A model generated the notes under the pieces. It had not been told where the DNA came from. It made no database searches and was given only the letters and a program-made list of their open reading frames with translations. The position numbers and the translations under genes are program-made. Shown here in pieces: positions 25,844 to 34,822 of a DNA stretch of 64,000 nt; within the stretch, counting starts at the first letter, position 1, and the number at the start of each line of letters is the position of its first letter. Source of the stretch: CBDDBK01 sp965225715 (GTDB taxonomy: Bacteria; Bacteroidota; Bacteroidia; Cytophagales; Flammeovirgaceae); contig CBDDBK010000005.1 in assembly GCA_965225715.1 (NCBI GenBank), forward strand, positions 62,001 to 126,000. The letters run 5' to 3'.

Positions 25844-26986
25844 TCATTTGGATTTAAGTATAAAGTTATCCCATGTTAATTCCGCCTGTTTATAAATCCA
25901 ATTGTCCCTAAGTCCTCCATCATTACCCAGTCTTCCATCCTGCATTACATTAATGGATTCTATACTAGCATAAAAATTATCTTTTCTTTTTTCAAAATGA
26001 TGTAGAACAACTTTATTCTTAGGTATTATTTTTTCTTTTATACCAAGCCGTATGCCATTTAAAAGGTTAGCACTATGGGTCTCTATAACAATTTGAATAT
26101 CATTTTTAGCGACTCGGGCAATAAGTTCGCCTAATTTACCCGCTCCTTTTGGATGAAGGTGGCTTTCTGGATTTTCAATGATAACTAATCCGCCGGGCTT
26201 TGCGGAAAGTAGAGCCGTAATCACATGCAAGACATAGGAAATCCCAAAGCCTACATTTTCAGGCTTAAATACTTTAGATTTAAATATTTTGGACTCAAAT
26301 TGATATCCCAATTCTATTCTATCAGAAGAGATACTATCGACTTTAACTTGTACACCGGGGGATATTTCGCCCAGCCAAAGGTTAGCTTGACTAATTAATC
26401 TATTGTCTTGTTGGGTTTTCCCTCTATTATTTTGATATCGGAGTGTCTTAGGGTGTAGACAATTTTCAAAAGATATAGATCTTTCTGAATGAGTTTCAAG
26501 ATAATGAGCAGTATATTCGCCCTTAATACCTAAATTACCTCCTATAGGTTTTAAAGAATTTAAGATTTTGGGGTGTAGAGTCTTAGGTTCAATTCTATCG
26601 GCATTAAGGTATTGAAAATTGTCATTAAATAAGCTTTCTTGCTTTATAATTGATAGATTATCAGGTGAAAAGATAAAATCTGCTTTGCCTTTTTTAGAAT
26701 CAAAATGACATTTGATACTCTTTCTTGAGGCAAATTCTAAGTCAATACTTACTGTAAAATCTTTGGCATATGCGTAACGTAAATCTGTTGGACTACCTAC
26801 ATTGAATAACTCACCGCGGAGGTTTAGACTCCCCCTTGGTATGTCTGATTGGCGTAAAAGAAGTAAAGCCTGAATAAAAGACGATTTGCCTTGGCCATTT
26901 AGCCCCAATAAAACATTGAGATTTCTTAAGACGAAACCATTATCTTTTAGAGGTTTGAAATTTTTTATATCTAAACCCTGAATCAT
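25844..26986 (-). CDS. AAA/ABC-type ATPase with DUF3696-like C-terminus, partner of the DUF262 protein
   Basis: The 380-residue protein is an SMC/OLD-type ATPase: Walker A GLNGQGKSS (28-36), a long insertion (about 45-240), the signature-like VGFGISYVLHVI (245-256), Walker B GGLVIIENPESHLHP (265-279) with the catalytic Glu, and the switch ETHSANLLNGIR (302-313). The last 40 residues contain DGRLGNDGGLRDNW, like the DUF3696 tail. There is no TOPRIM nuclease domain. Six bases separate it from the upstream DUF262 gene, so the two form an operon. Similar ATPases pair with DUF262 proteins in many genomes and similar ATPase-effector pairs are phage-defence systems; that role here is inference. Confidence 0.85.
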   Translation of the reverse strand: MIQGLDIKNFKPLKDNGFVLRNLNVLLGLNGQGKSSFIQALLLLRQSDIPRGSLNLRGELFNVGSPTDLRYAYAKDFTVSIDLEFASRKSIKCHFDSKKGKADFIFSPDNLSIIKQESLFNDNFQYLNADRIEPKTLHPKILNSLKPIGGNLGIKGEYTAHYLETHSERSISFENCLHPKTLRYQNNRGKTQQDNRLISQANLWLGEISPGVQVKVDSISSDRIELGYQFESKIFKSKVFKPENVGFGISYVLHVITALLSAKPGGLVIIENPESHLHPKGAGKLGELIARVAKNDIQIVIETHSANLLNGIRLGIKEKIIPKNKVVLHHFEKRKDNFYASIESINVMQDGRLGNDGGLRDNWIYKQAELTWDNFILKSK

Positions 26987-26992
26987 ATTTTT

Positions 26993-28150
26993 TTATTTAA
27001 TTAAGTTCATTATCATTTTTTTTATAGCGTGATGCCTGTATATTGTTTTATTTCTATCTCCGGTTGCGCTACTAACAGCAGCGAATAATTGATTATCTTC
27101 TGCCAGTTTCATTTTTAATTCTTGCCTAAATTCCTTTGCTTTGGCTCTCAGTTTCATTATCTCATTTTCAGTCAAATGAGCAAATTGAGTAGAGAGTGCA
27201 TCGAATAAAGCTTTATTAATGGGTGGTAGACGTTTATGACTGTATTTATATATTTTTCTAAAGGCTTCTTTCTCAAAAATATCGCTTGCTAGAGTCATGG
27301 CATTTTCAAAAGCCTTTTTTACATTTAAAAGTTCTATTTCGGTCTTACTACGAATAATTTCCATAGCCTTACTCATAAAAGTATCTAAGTCTTGTCCATA
27401 CGTTCTTGTTCCAAAATTTTCCGCCCCGAAGAAATAGAAGGCCAAAAAACGATTGGCAAAATCCCTGTCTAACATTCTTTGCGTTTTAATCTTATAATTC
27501 GTAGCCTTTTTAAATGCTTCTGTTTGCCCTAATTCAGCGACAAATTTAGCGGGTCTTCCTTGAAATAAGGCATGTCGTATTTCTTGCGGTTCTAGCAATA
27601 AGCCTCCTGTATTAATACGTTTGAAAATATTAAATTTAACGTTACCAGGGGTACCTGGCATAATTTTATGAATAACAATTTGACATTCCTCCATAATGGT
27701 TTGCAAATAGGCAGGCAGGTCTTCCCAACATTTTCCATTCATATCTGTAAGAAATTCTAAATTGCTCAAAGGTTGATTTCTAAACCTAAAGTTTCTAATG
27801 CTGCTCAAACGTTGCAAACCATCTACAATTAACCAACTATTATTGTCACTGGAATCAAAGAAAAAAGCAGGCAAAGGAAATTGAATAAAAATTGATTCTA
27901 TCAATCGACTTTGTTTGGTTTTATTCCATAGGTCGTCTTGTCTCTGGAAATAAGTTGTCGTATCCATTTCAATTGTCCTCCTTTCTATTCTATTAATCAG
28001 TATAGAAAGCGATGGGGTTTTTGTTTCTATATTGATTAGGTCCGGATCGAAAGGCTTGTCCATCAACTTAGTCTTGGCGTCTTCAAATTCTTTTTCGGTG
28101 CCGTCTCCTGAGTCTATTGGTTCATCTTTTTCTTCGATTGTTGTAGACAT
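26993..28150 (-). CDS. DUF262 (GmrS-like) domain protein
   Basis: The 385-residue protein has the DUF262/ParB-like fold: FQRQDDLWNKTKQSRLIESI (68-87), the nucleotide-binding-type motif VDGLQRLSSI (109-118; consensus DGQQR) and FKRINTGGLLLEPQEIRHA (176-194). DUF262 is the N-terminal half of the type IV restriction enzyme GmrSD, but the HNH/DUF1524 half is missing: the C-terminus is helical and basic. An upstream start at 28249 would overlap the Fe-S carrier gene; the ATG at 28148-28150 gives a normal N-terminus. The gene is followed closely by the ATPase, a probable two-gene system. Confidence 0.85.
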   Translation of the reverse strand: MSTTIEEKDEPIDSGDGTEKEFEDAKTKLMDKPFDPDLINIETKTPSLSILINRIERRTIEMDTTTYFQRQDDLWNKTKQSRLIESIFIQFPLPAFFFDSSDNNSWLIVDGLQRLSSIRNFRFRNQPLSNLEFLTDMNGKCWEDLPAYLQTIMEECQIVIHKIMPGTPGNVKFNIFKRINTGGLLLEPQEIRHALFQGRPAKFVAELGQTEAFKKATNYKIKTQRMLDRDFANRFLAFYFFGAENFGTRTYGQDLDTFMSKAMEIIRSKTEIELLNVKKAFENAMTLASDIFEKEAFRKIYKYSHKRLPPINKALFDALSTQFAHLTENEIMKLRAKAKEFRQELKMKLAEDNQLFAAVSSATGDRNKTIYRHHAIKKMIMNLIK

Positions 28151-28218
28151 AGATATTTGAAAATACTCGTAGTTAGATTTAGATAAAGTAACTAAATTTT
28201 TAAATTGGGTTCCTATTT

Positions 28219-28545
28219 TTATACTGCAAAACTTTCTCCACAGCCACAAGTTCTATTGGCGTTGGGATTAATAAACTGAAAACCTTTTCCGTTTAATCCG
28301 TCTGAAAAATCTAGGGTTGTGCCAACCAAATATAAAAGACTTTTCTTATCAACCAAAACCTTTATCTTTTCATCGGCATAAACTTCATCATTATCTTTTT
28401 GGGTACTATCAAAATTAAGATCATACATCAAGCCCGAACAACCTCCGCCTTTAACCGATACCCGAAGGTGATGATGTTGGTTTTTGCCTTCTTCGTTACG
28501 CAAAGCTATTAATTTTGCCTTTGCTTTGTCTGTAATTTCTATCAT
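28219..28545 (-). CDS. A-type Fe-S cluster carrier (IscA/SufA/ErpA family)
   Basis: The 108-residue protein has the three conserved cysteines of A-type carriers: GGGCSGLMY (Cys36) and the C-terminal TCGCGESF (Cys100 and Cys102). The segment LLYLVGTTLDFSDGLNGKGFQFINPNA is typical. It delivers Fe-S clusters from the SUF scaffold to target proteins. It is 68 bases upstream of the DUF262 gene on the same strand and may be co-transcribed with it, although the functions look unrelated. Which of sufA, iscA or erpA it represents cannot be decided. Confidence 0.93.
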   Translation of the reverse strand: MIEITDKAKAKLIALRNEEGKNQHHHLRVSVKGGGCSGLMYDLNFDSTQKDNDEVYADEKIKVLVDKKSLLYLVGTTLDFSDGLNGKGFQFINPNANRTCGCGESFAV

Positions 28546-28680
28546 AATATTAAAATTTAAAAATTAGATTACAAATAAAACGGTTTAAATTTTCTGAAAT
28601 ACAGAGATTTATAAATATTGAGTTTTAAAGAAAATAGTTGTTTTATCAAAAATAAACATTAATAAATAGTTGTAATTATA

Positions 28681-28740
28681 ATCACTTTACTTAAAAAAAA
28701 GATTTTTAGAGGATTTAGTATATTGATTTAATGTATAGTT
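28681..28740 (+). repeat. dispersed intergenic repeat, partial copy
   Basis: Only the left half (actttacttaaaaaaaagat, then agaggatttagtatattgat) is present. It directly abuts a full copy of the conserved subfamily, giving a nested or tandem arrangement. Confidence 0.45.
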
Positions 28741-28742
28741 TT

Positions 28743-28835
28743 TATACTCAGGTTACTTGAAAAAGAGCGTTTTTCGGATTCTAACCTATTGGTATTGAAA
28801 CTCAACGTTTCGCAAAATAAAATAGCTTTGCTATA
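28743..28835 (+). repeat. dispersed ~90-bp intergenic repeat, copy 7 (conserved subfamily)
   Basis: It runs from tatactcaggttacttgaaa to the perfect hairpin atagctttgctat (28822-28834) and is nearly identical to the copies at 9826 and 16331. A further isolated hairpin, atagcaatgctat, follows at 28892-28904. Confidence 0.8.
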
Positions 28836-28949
28836 TAATAATACGATTATCATATACTTAAAATTAAGTTATTTAAATATTTTTAGAAATAATAGCAATG
28901 CTATTTTTATACAGAAAATAGAATTTTGAAAATCAGTAAGTCCATTTCA

Positions 28950-29132
28950 AATAAATATAAATTAAAACTATATGTATACTCTAAATTTTACAAGTAAAAA
29001 ATAATTTTACTTGATCTCTTTGAAAAACCTTTAAACTTTCACTATAATATCGTTTTTTATAAGTTGTTAATTAACAATTTTTTATAAAAATAACTTTTTT
29101 ATTTGATTGATTATCAAATCCGGGCAAGTCTA
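28950..29132 (-). mobile_element. MITE family A, truncated copy in reverse orientation
   Basis: The right boundary carries the end ttgattatcaaatccgggca followed by agtct, and inner sequence up to about 28950 matches the full copy at 21804 in reverse. Beyond that point similarity stops, so one terminus is missing. It lies just upstream of a transposase wreck. Confidence 0.75.
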
Positions 29133-29207
29133 TAAAATAGTTAAATTTATAGAAAAATAGTATATTGAGATAGATATAGTTATTATTTTCACCTTATCCA
29201 ACTTTAT

Positions 29208-29640
29208 ATGATACGATTTAGCAGTTCAGACATTAAAGAGAGTATCTAAGAACTCCGGTCAAAATTAAGAAAAGCAAGTGATTTGGAACGAAGTCGCTTG
29301 AAAGCCTTTTTATTAGCAAAAGAGGACAAAATGCGCTCTATTTTTCATCTGAGTAAAAAGTTAAAATTTAGTGACATGACTGTGCGTTCTTGGTTTAAAA
29401 AGTACGAATCGGAAGGATTAGATGCTGCCCTTCGGATTTGCTCCGGTGTTAATCACCCGAGCGTTTTTTTCACAGGAAATGCAAAAGAGTATAGAAAAAA
29501 AGCTAAAAGATGTGAAGACCACGAATTGCTTCCTATGTAGAGCTTAAACTACTTATAGAACAAGAATTCAATAGGGATGTGCATAATCAAATAGGTATGC
29601 TCTTTCCATTTTTTAAAAATGCTATGTATCAATTCGTTAA
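29208..29640 (+). pseudogene. transposase remnant with N-terminal helix-turn-helix (IS630-like)
   Basis: From the ATG at 29208 the frame reads MIRFSSSDIKES, hits a stop at 29247-29249, then continues in frame through ASDLERSRLKAFLLAKEDKM and RSIFHLSKKLKFSDMTVRSW (HTH) to VNHPSVF near 29470. There a run of T shifts the frame to QEMQKSIEKKLKDV; a second shift near 29535 leads to YVELKLLIEQEFNRDVH. The order matches the N-terminal half of IS630-type transposases. The DDE domain is absent. Confidence 0.8.
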
Positions 29641-29662
29641 AGGTTTTTAAGGGACAACTAAT

Positions 29663-29720
29663 TATAATTAAAAAAACCGGTATAACTAAAAATCAAAAAG
29701 TATCCAAAATCTATATTTTT
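29663..29720 (-). repeat. ~58-bp segment shared in inverted orientation with 35132-35189
   Basis: Bases 29667-29720 (accggtataactaaaaatca, then aaaagtatccaaaatctata) are the near-complement of the segment before rdgB. Both copies sit beside transposase wreckage, which suggests insertion-sequence ends. An isolated family hairpin, atagcaaggctat, follows at 29722-29734, right at the stop of the nuclease gene. Confidence 0.6.
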
Positions 29721-29741
29721 AATAGCAAGGCTATATTATTA

Positions 29742-30527
29742 TTATCTAAAAACTTGATTTAATATTTCAGATAGCCGTAAACCAGCTTTTAGAAGCTGCT
29801 TTTTAACTGTATTTCCATGATCATAAGTATAGCGGTAAAATAATTTATCATGTTCAGATGCAGATTCATATACAATTTTTCTTAGTATTAAACCTTCTTC
29901 AACCCACTGAGAAATATCCTTATTTTGCCATACTTGTTTTTTTATGACATGAGCATGGTCAAGACTTTGGGCGAGTTCGGTATAACTCAACTTAAAATAG
30001 TCAATAATTTTACTGTCCCAAACAGCATGTAAATTGGTATCTTTTCCAAACCATTTGACTTTAATGTCATTACCGCCTTTATCTTTTTTTCTTCCCACAT
30101 GTAGAGGTTGATGTATATCACCGACAAAATGCACTAAAAAACGCAAATAAAAACGCTGAGAATCTATACTTATTTTTTCTCTATTTTTTAATTTTTTAAT
30201 ACAAAGGGCAATAGCCTGCACAATATCGCCTTCAGGGTTTGGAGTTGTATTTTGGTAGTTTTTGGTATCTGGAATATTCACATAATGCCAAGGAAAAGTA
30301 TAGGCATATTTTTGAGGCTCTGAACGAATATAATCTGCCCAAGTGCTTGAAAGGGCCAAAGTTTCATGTCCCAAAATCTTTTTAACTCCTTTTGTGGCTT
30401 TCTTGGATAAATGATTGGCAGCAATTTCGCCAACAACTCGATGTCCTGTTTTTCCCCATTTTGCTTGAAGAAAAGCGGCCGGGAGTAATAAAGCTATTAA
30501 TAAGAATAAGGTTATTTTTTTGAGCAT
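29742..30527 (-). CDS. S1/P1 family zinc-dependent nuclease, secreted
   Basis: The 261-residue protein has a signal peptide (about 1-22, cleavage before KWGKTGH). The mature N-terminus supplies the trinuclear zinc ligands: Trp24 and His29 in WGKTGHRVVGEIA, then TWADYIR, FPWHYVNIPD, LVHFVGDIHQPLHVG, GGNDIKV and NLHAVWDSKI. These enzymes cut single-stranded DNA and RNA and remove 3'-phosphates outside the cytoplasm, typically for nutrient scavenging. The length is normal. A dispersed-repeat hairpin lies within 10 bases of the stop codon. Confidence 0.93.
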   Translation of the reverse strand: MLKKITLFLLIALLLPAAFLQAKWGKTGHRVVGEIAANHLSKKATKGVKKILGHETLALSSTWADYIRSEPQKYAYTFPWHYVNIPDTKNYQNTTPNPEGDIVQAIALCIKKLKNREKISIDSQRFYLRFLVHFVGDIHQPLHVGRKKDKGGNDIKVKWFGKDTNLHAVWDSKIIDYFKLSYTELAQSLDHAHVIKKQVWQNKDISQWVEEGLILRKIVYESASEHDKLFYRYTYDHGNTVKKQLLKAGLRLSEILNQVFR

Positions 30528-30649
30528 CAGTTAATATAAGTTATTTTTTTTAGACTTATTTACGATAATACTACCTTAGTCGCTGTAATAATTTCCATTT
30601 TAAATTAAATATTTGGTAATATAGTACAAGCTATTCGACAGGCGTTTAT

Positions 30650-32329
30650 TTATTTTATTTCAGAGGCGCTAAATACTTTTTTACCACCCACATAAGTTTC
30701 TAAAACTTTTAAGTCTTTTATTTTTATAGGATTAACAGTTCTTAAATCTCCGCTAAGAACTACAAAATCAGCTAATTTTCCTTTTTCTAAACTACCTTTT
30801 ATGTGTTCATCAAAAGAAGCATAAGCTGCACTTTTGGTATAAGCAGTTAAGGCTTCTTCAACTGTAATTTTTTGTTCTGGTACCCAGCCGTTAGGATTTT
30901 TATCATCTAAAGTTCGTCTGGTCACTGCAGCATAAATTCCTTGTAAGGGCGAAGCTGGAGCTACCGCCCAATCACTTCCAAAAGCTATGGTAGCACGTGT
31001 TTCCAAAAGAGACCTAAATGCATAGCTCGTTTTAATACGTTCTGTGCCGATATAATCTTCTGCCCATCTTCCATCATCAATAGTATGATAGGGCTGCATA
31101 CTTGCAATCACATTTAGTTTAGAAAATCGGTCAATATCTTTATGTGCAATATGCTGTGCATGTTCAATTCTAAACCTTCTATCCCTTACTCCATTTTCTT
31201 TAGTTACTCTTTCATAAATATTAAGCAAGGTATGGTTAGCGCTGTCACCAATAGCATGTATCATGATATGAAGATTAGCTTTATCAGCACCTGAAACCCA
31301 CTTATATAGATCTTCATTGGTATTAATAAAAAAACCTTTATCGTCTTTTTTATCGGTGTAATAATCATGAAATGCAGCAGTATGTGAACCTAATGAACCA
31401 TCTACAAAACCTTTTAGACCACCTATTTTCAAAAATTTATCACTTTCATCTTTCATTTCAACAAGTTGTTGCCATTGGTCGAGTGGTGCAACAGAATAAA
31501 TACGAAAATCAAGTTTACCTGCTGCTCTATATTTTTTAGCTGTATTATAACTCTCAAAATTTTTATTTAAACCGTCAACATCATGAACAGAAGTTACTCC
31601 ATTTGATAAAAAATAATTCATGGCAGCCCGAAAAGATTTATCTTTTTGTTTTGTAGACATGGGTGGAATTTTATCCAAAACCAAGTTCATAGCATTGTCT
31701 CTTAAGATTCCTGTAAGATTCCCATTTTGATCTCGTCCAATTGTTCCACCTTCTACATTTGGTGTATTTTTATTAATACCTGCAAACTTTAAGGCAGCCG
31801 AATTTGCCAATGCCATATGCCAATCCAAACGCATAATCAAAACAGGATTTTCTTTTGTTACTTCGTCTATCCAATCTTTGTGTGGCAACTCGCCTCCCCA
31901 AAGTGTATGATCCCAGTTACCTTCTAAAATCCATTCTCCTTGTTTAATTGTATTAGCAAAATCACCCACCCGTTTACTAAATACTGCAGGTGTTTTAGCA
32001 TCTCTTAAATCTACACTTAATAAACTTCGCCCACCGGTTATCAAATGCACATGGCTATCAATAAACCCCGGGGTAATAAACTGTCCTTTCATATCAACAA
32101 CTTTCGTATTTTTACCTTTAAGAAGGAGCATTTTGGGGGTTGTCCCAATATTTAAAATACTATCTCCTTTTATTGCCATTGATTGAGCTATATCTTGATT
32201 TTTATTACCTGTCCAAATTTTTGCATTTATAATGATGAGATCTGCTTTTAGAGAGCTATACCTTTGACATGAAAAGAATAATAAGAAAAATATTAATGAT
32301 GATAGGAAAAATTTGTATTTGATTATCAT
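30650..32329 (-). CDS. amidohydrolase family lipoprotein (YtcJ-like)
   Basis: The 559-residue protein begins with a lipoprotein-type signal (IFFLLFFSCQ, Cys21). The amidohydrolase barrel has PGFIDSHVHLITGG (metal HxH), DVDGLNKNFESY, GSLGSHTAAF, MIHAIGDSANH, RIEHAQHI and AFGSDWAVAP (metal Asp). This is the YtcJ/exoenzyme-regulatory-AepA type of amidohydrolase 3, for which substrates are mostly unknown. It lies about 120 bases upstream of the S1/P1 nuclease on the same strand. Location is probably the periplasm, membrane-anchored. Hydrolysis of a specific substrate cannot be inferred. Confidence 0.9.
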   Translation of the reverse strand: MIIKYKFFLSSLIFFLLFFSCQRYSSLKADLIIINAKIWTGNKNQDIAQSMAIKGDSILNIGTTPKMLLLKGKNTKVVDMKGQFITPGFIDSHVHLITGGRSLLSVDLRDAKTPAVFSKRVGDFANTIKQGEWILEGNWDHTLWGGELPHKDWIDEVTKENPVLIMRLDWHMALANSAALKFAGINKNTPNVEGGTIGRDQNGNLTGILRDNAMNLVLDKIPPMSTKQKDKSFRAAMNYFLSNGVTSVHDVDGLNKNFESYNTAKKYRAAGKLDFRIYSVAPLDQWQQLVEMKDESDKFLKIGGLKGFVDGSLGSHTAAFHDYYTDKKDDKGFFINTNEDLYKWVSGADKANLHIMIHAIGDSANHTLLNIYERVTKENGVRDRRFRIEHAQHIAHKDIDRFSKLNVIASMQPYHTIDDGRWAEDYIGTERIKTSYAFRSLLETRATIAFGSDWAVAPASPLQGIYAAVTRRTLDDKNPNGWVPEQKITVEEALTAYTKSAAYASFDEHIKGSLEKGKLADFVVLSGDLRTVNPIKIKDLKVLETYVGGKKVFSASEIK

Positions 32330-32588
32330 ACTATTAATTTATTTAAACATTGTTTGATTGCGGTAACTAATAAATTAGTGCGCTAGATTTATGGGGTCGT
32401 TAAGTCTAAACTTAAATATCAAGATGACTATGGTTTGGATAAAGCGGTCAGCTAATTTTTTCAAAAAAAAGAAAAAAAGCCCAATTTTATTTGGATTTTA
32501 ACCGCAACTATAACTTATTTTGGGATTCATAACATACTCTTTTTTACCTAAAAAACTGTCTATTAAAAACTTGACTTGCACTATTATA
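32330..32588. other. intergenic stretch without a gene
   Basis: About 260 AT-rich bases between the amidohydrolase and bshA genes. No repeat copy, hairpin or coding frame was recognised. Confidence 0.4.
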
Positions 32589-33725
32589 TTAGTTTGCAAC
32601 ATTAATGTTTGTCATAATCTCTTGATAATATGATTCATATATAGGTACAATAGTTTTAATATCAAATTGTTTAGCTCTTTTTAAGGCCCCTTTTCTAAAA
32701 ATAGGTAAATGTTTATCTTTTAAAATATGGAGTGCATGTTTAGCCATACTTTTAATATCGCCTACCGCACTGCTAAAACCTGTTTGTCCATTGATATTTA
32801 ATTCTAATAAACCACCTATATTACTGGTAATAATTGGCACTTGACAAGCCATGGCTTCTAGAGCTGCTAAACCAAAACTTTCTTTTTCAGAAGGTAAAAT
32901 GAATAAATCGCAAACAGACAAGGCTTCTTCTATTTTTTCAAGACTGCCTATAAAAAGAATATGATCTATAATTCTAAGATCTCTACACAGGTTTTTAACG
33001 ATTTTCATTTCAGGACCATCACCTATCAACATCAATTTACTTTTAATTTTTTGATTGACAATCTGGAATATTTTTACCACATCTTTAACCCGTTTAACTT
33101 TTCTAAAATTAGAAATATGTACCAGTAGTTTTTCATTTTGAGGACAAATTGCTTTTTTGAAATGCTCTTTTGGATGGCGTTGAAAACGATTTAAATCTAT
33201 AAAATTAGGAATAACTTTAATGCTTCTATTAATAGTAAAAAAATCAAAAGTATCTTGTTTCAAACTTTCAGAAACCGCAGTAACTCCATCAGAATGATTA
33301 ATACTGTGAGAAATGATAGGTGCATAATGGGCAGAATTGCCTACAAGAGTAATGTCGGTGCCATGTAGAGTTGTAACAATTGGTATATTAATGCCTTCTT
33401 CTTGTAATATTTGTTTGGCTAATAAGGCAGAAGAAGCATGAGGAATAGCATAATGGGCATGTAGAATATCGAGTTTTTCCTGCTTAACAACTTCTATCAT
33501 CTTGCTAGTTAAGGCTAATTCATAAGGGGGATATTTAAATAGTGGATATTTTTCAATAACAACTTGATGATAATGAATACTACATGCAATATCATCTAAA
33601 CGCGTTGGTTGTTGATAAGCGATAAAACAAACTTGATGCCCTTGATAACTTAAATATTTACCCAATTCTGTAGCTAGAACCCCACTTCCTCCATGCGTTG
33701 GATAACAAACAATACCTATTTTCAT
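32589..33725 (-). CDS. bshA: N-acetyl-alpha-D-glucosaminyl L-malate synthase
   Basis: BshA joins UDP-GlcNAc and L-malate in the first step of bacillithiol synthesis. The 378-residue GT4 glycosyltransferase starts with MKIGIVCYPTHGGSGVLATE, the BshA signature, and has LHAHYAIPHASSALLAKQI, VTTLHGTDITLVG, SNFRKVKRVKDVV and the nucleotide-sugar motif LPSEKESFGLAALEAMACQVP. Bacillithiol is the main low-molecular-weight thiol of Bacillota and many Bacteroidota. bshB and bshC are not in the window. The ATG at 33723-33725 fits the family. Confidence 0.93.
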   Translation of the reverse strand: MKIGIVCYPTHGGSGVLATELGKYLSYQGHQVCFIAYQQPTRLDDIACSIHYHQVVIEKYPLFKYPPYELALTSKMIEVVKQEKLDILHAHYAIPHASSALLAKQILQEEGINIPIVTTLHGTDITLVGNSAHYAPIISHSINHSDGVTAVSESLKQDTFDFFTINRSIKVIPNFIDLNRFQRHPKEHFKKAICPQNEKLLVHISNFRKVKRVKDVVKIFQIVNQKIKSKLMLIGDGPEMKIVKNLCRDLRIIDHILFIGSLEKIEEALSVCDLFILPSEKESFGLAALEAMACQVPIITSNIGGLLELNINGQTGFSSAVGDIKSMAKHALHILKDKHLPIFRKGALKRAKQFDIKTIVPIYESYYQEIMTNINVAN

Positions 33726-33830
33726 TTATTTAAAACTTTAACCTTTAATTTTTCAAATTATTGTAAATCAAGTTTTCTCAAATTGCTAAATTTAATTTAT
33801 TTTCAAACCCTGTAGTCCACTTTTGAATCT

Positions 33831-34619
33831 TTAAAATTCAATATTAGGTCTTTGAAGTTTCCATAATTTATACAGAATAAAGGCAAAGAGCATACCTCCA
33901 AGATGGGCAAGATGAGCTACATTATCATTTGGATTTCTTTGTATTAATTCATAAATTTCATAAGCAGCATAAAAAATAACCAAAAACTTTGCTCTTATAG
34001 GTATGGGTGGAAAGAGTAAAATCAGGCGTAGATTTGGAAATAATAAAGCAAAACCCATTAAAATTCCAAATACTGCTCCAGAAGCACCAACCATACCACT
34101 ATTAGACATAGTCCTAAAAATATTGGTTACTAAAGAAATAGCTTCTTTTTGGTAAGTTATACTTTCAGCATTTTCGGGATATATTTCATGAATAAAATTT
34201 AACCCTTCATAAGTCAAATTAAATTGACTGGCAAAATGAGTTAGTTTTTCTGGTGATGGCGCCAAAGCAAAGTCTTGTAAAAATAATTTAATCTGATAAA
34301 CTTCCCAAAAGTTAACACCAGCATAGAGTAAACCAGCACCTACTCCTGTTATAAGATAAAATAATAAAAAGCGTTTTTGACCTAAAAATTGTTCTAATAA
34401 AGGTCCAAAAATAATTAAAGCAAACATGTTGCTGAACAAATGGAAAAAGTCAGCGTGCACAAACATATAGGTGATAAATTGATAAGGCTGAAAAGAATCA
34501 CCTAAAATTGAATGATAACCCAATAAGGCAGAAAGAGGGATCTTGAAAAATTGTTCAAGAACAAGAAAAAGAATATTAATAATGAGTAAGTTCTTGACTA
34601 CGGGAGTTAGATTAAACAT
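33831..34619 (-). CDS. rhomboid family intramembrane serine protease
   Basis: The 262-residue protein has six or so membrane segments and the rhomboid core: HADFFHLFSNMFALIIFGP, GASGAVFGILMGFALLFP with the catalytic Ser, and HLAHLGGMLFAFILYKLW with the catalytic His. A long loop (about 118-172) between membrane segments is a Bacteroidota feature. The substrate is unknown. It is upstream of bshA on the same strand with a 105-base gap. Confidence 0.92.
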   Translation of the reverse strand: MFNLTPVVKNLLIINILFLVLEQFFKIPLSALLGYHSILGDSFQPYQFITYMFVHADFFHLFSNMFALIIFGPLLEQFLGQKRFLLFYLITGVGAGLLYAGVNFWEVYQIKLFLQDFALAPSPEKLTHFASQFNLTYEGLNFIHEIYPENAESITYQKEAISLVTNIFRTMSNSGMVGASGAVFGILMGFALLFPNLRLILLFPPIPIRAKFLVIFYAAYEIYELIQRNPNDNVAHLAHLGGMLFAFILYKLWKLQRPNIEF

Positions 34620-34640
34620 ATATTAACTAAGAATTAAAAA

Positions 34641-34822
34641 TTAGAATAACGAAAATAAATGATAACACTGGACACTGTCCTTGATGGGCAAATTCCATTT
34701 TTTTGTTGCCTCCCTTAAAACCAAATATACCGATTTTTTTACAGCATCATCGCTTGGAAAAGACAATTTATTTTTGGTGTATTTTCTTATTTTCCCGTTT
34801 AGATTTTCGATAAGGTTCGTAA
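34641..34822 (-). pseudogene. IS256-type transposase, C-terminal fragment
   Basis: The reverse strand reads IYITNLIENLNGKIRKYTKN, then FPSDDAVKKSVYLVLREATKKWNLPI, the C-terminal signature of Mutator/IS256 transposases. The catalytic core is missing and the extreme C-terminus (DSVQCYHLFSLF) is unlike the family. An open frame extends to 34874, but beyond about 34822 it is the wrong frame of another element. Confidence 0.8.

Noticed and set aside
28151..28249. longer DUF262 protein starting inside the Fe-S carrier gene
   Set aside because: The added N-terminus (MWLWRKFCSIKIGTQF) is the out-of-frame reading of the carrier gene's 3' end and has no family support.
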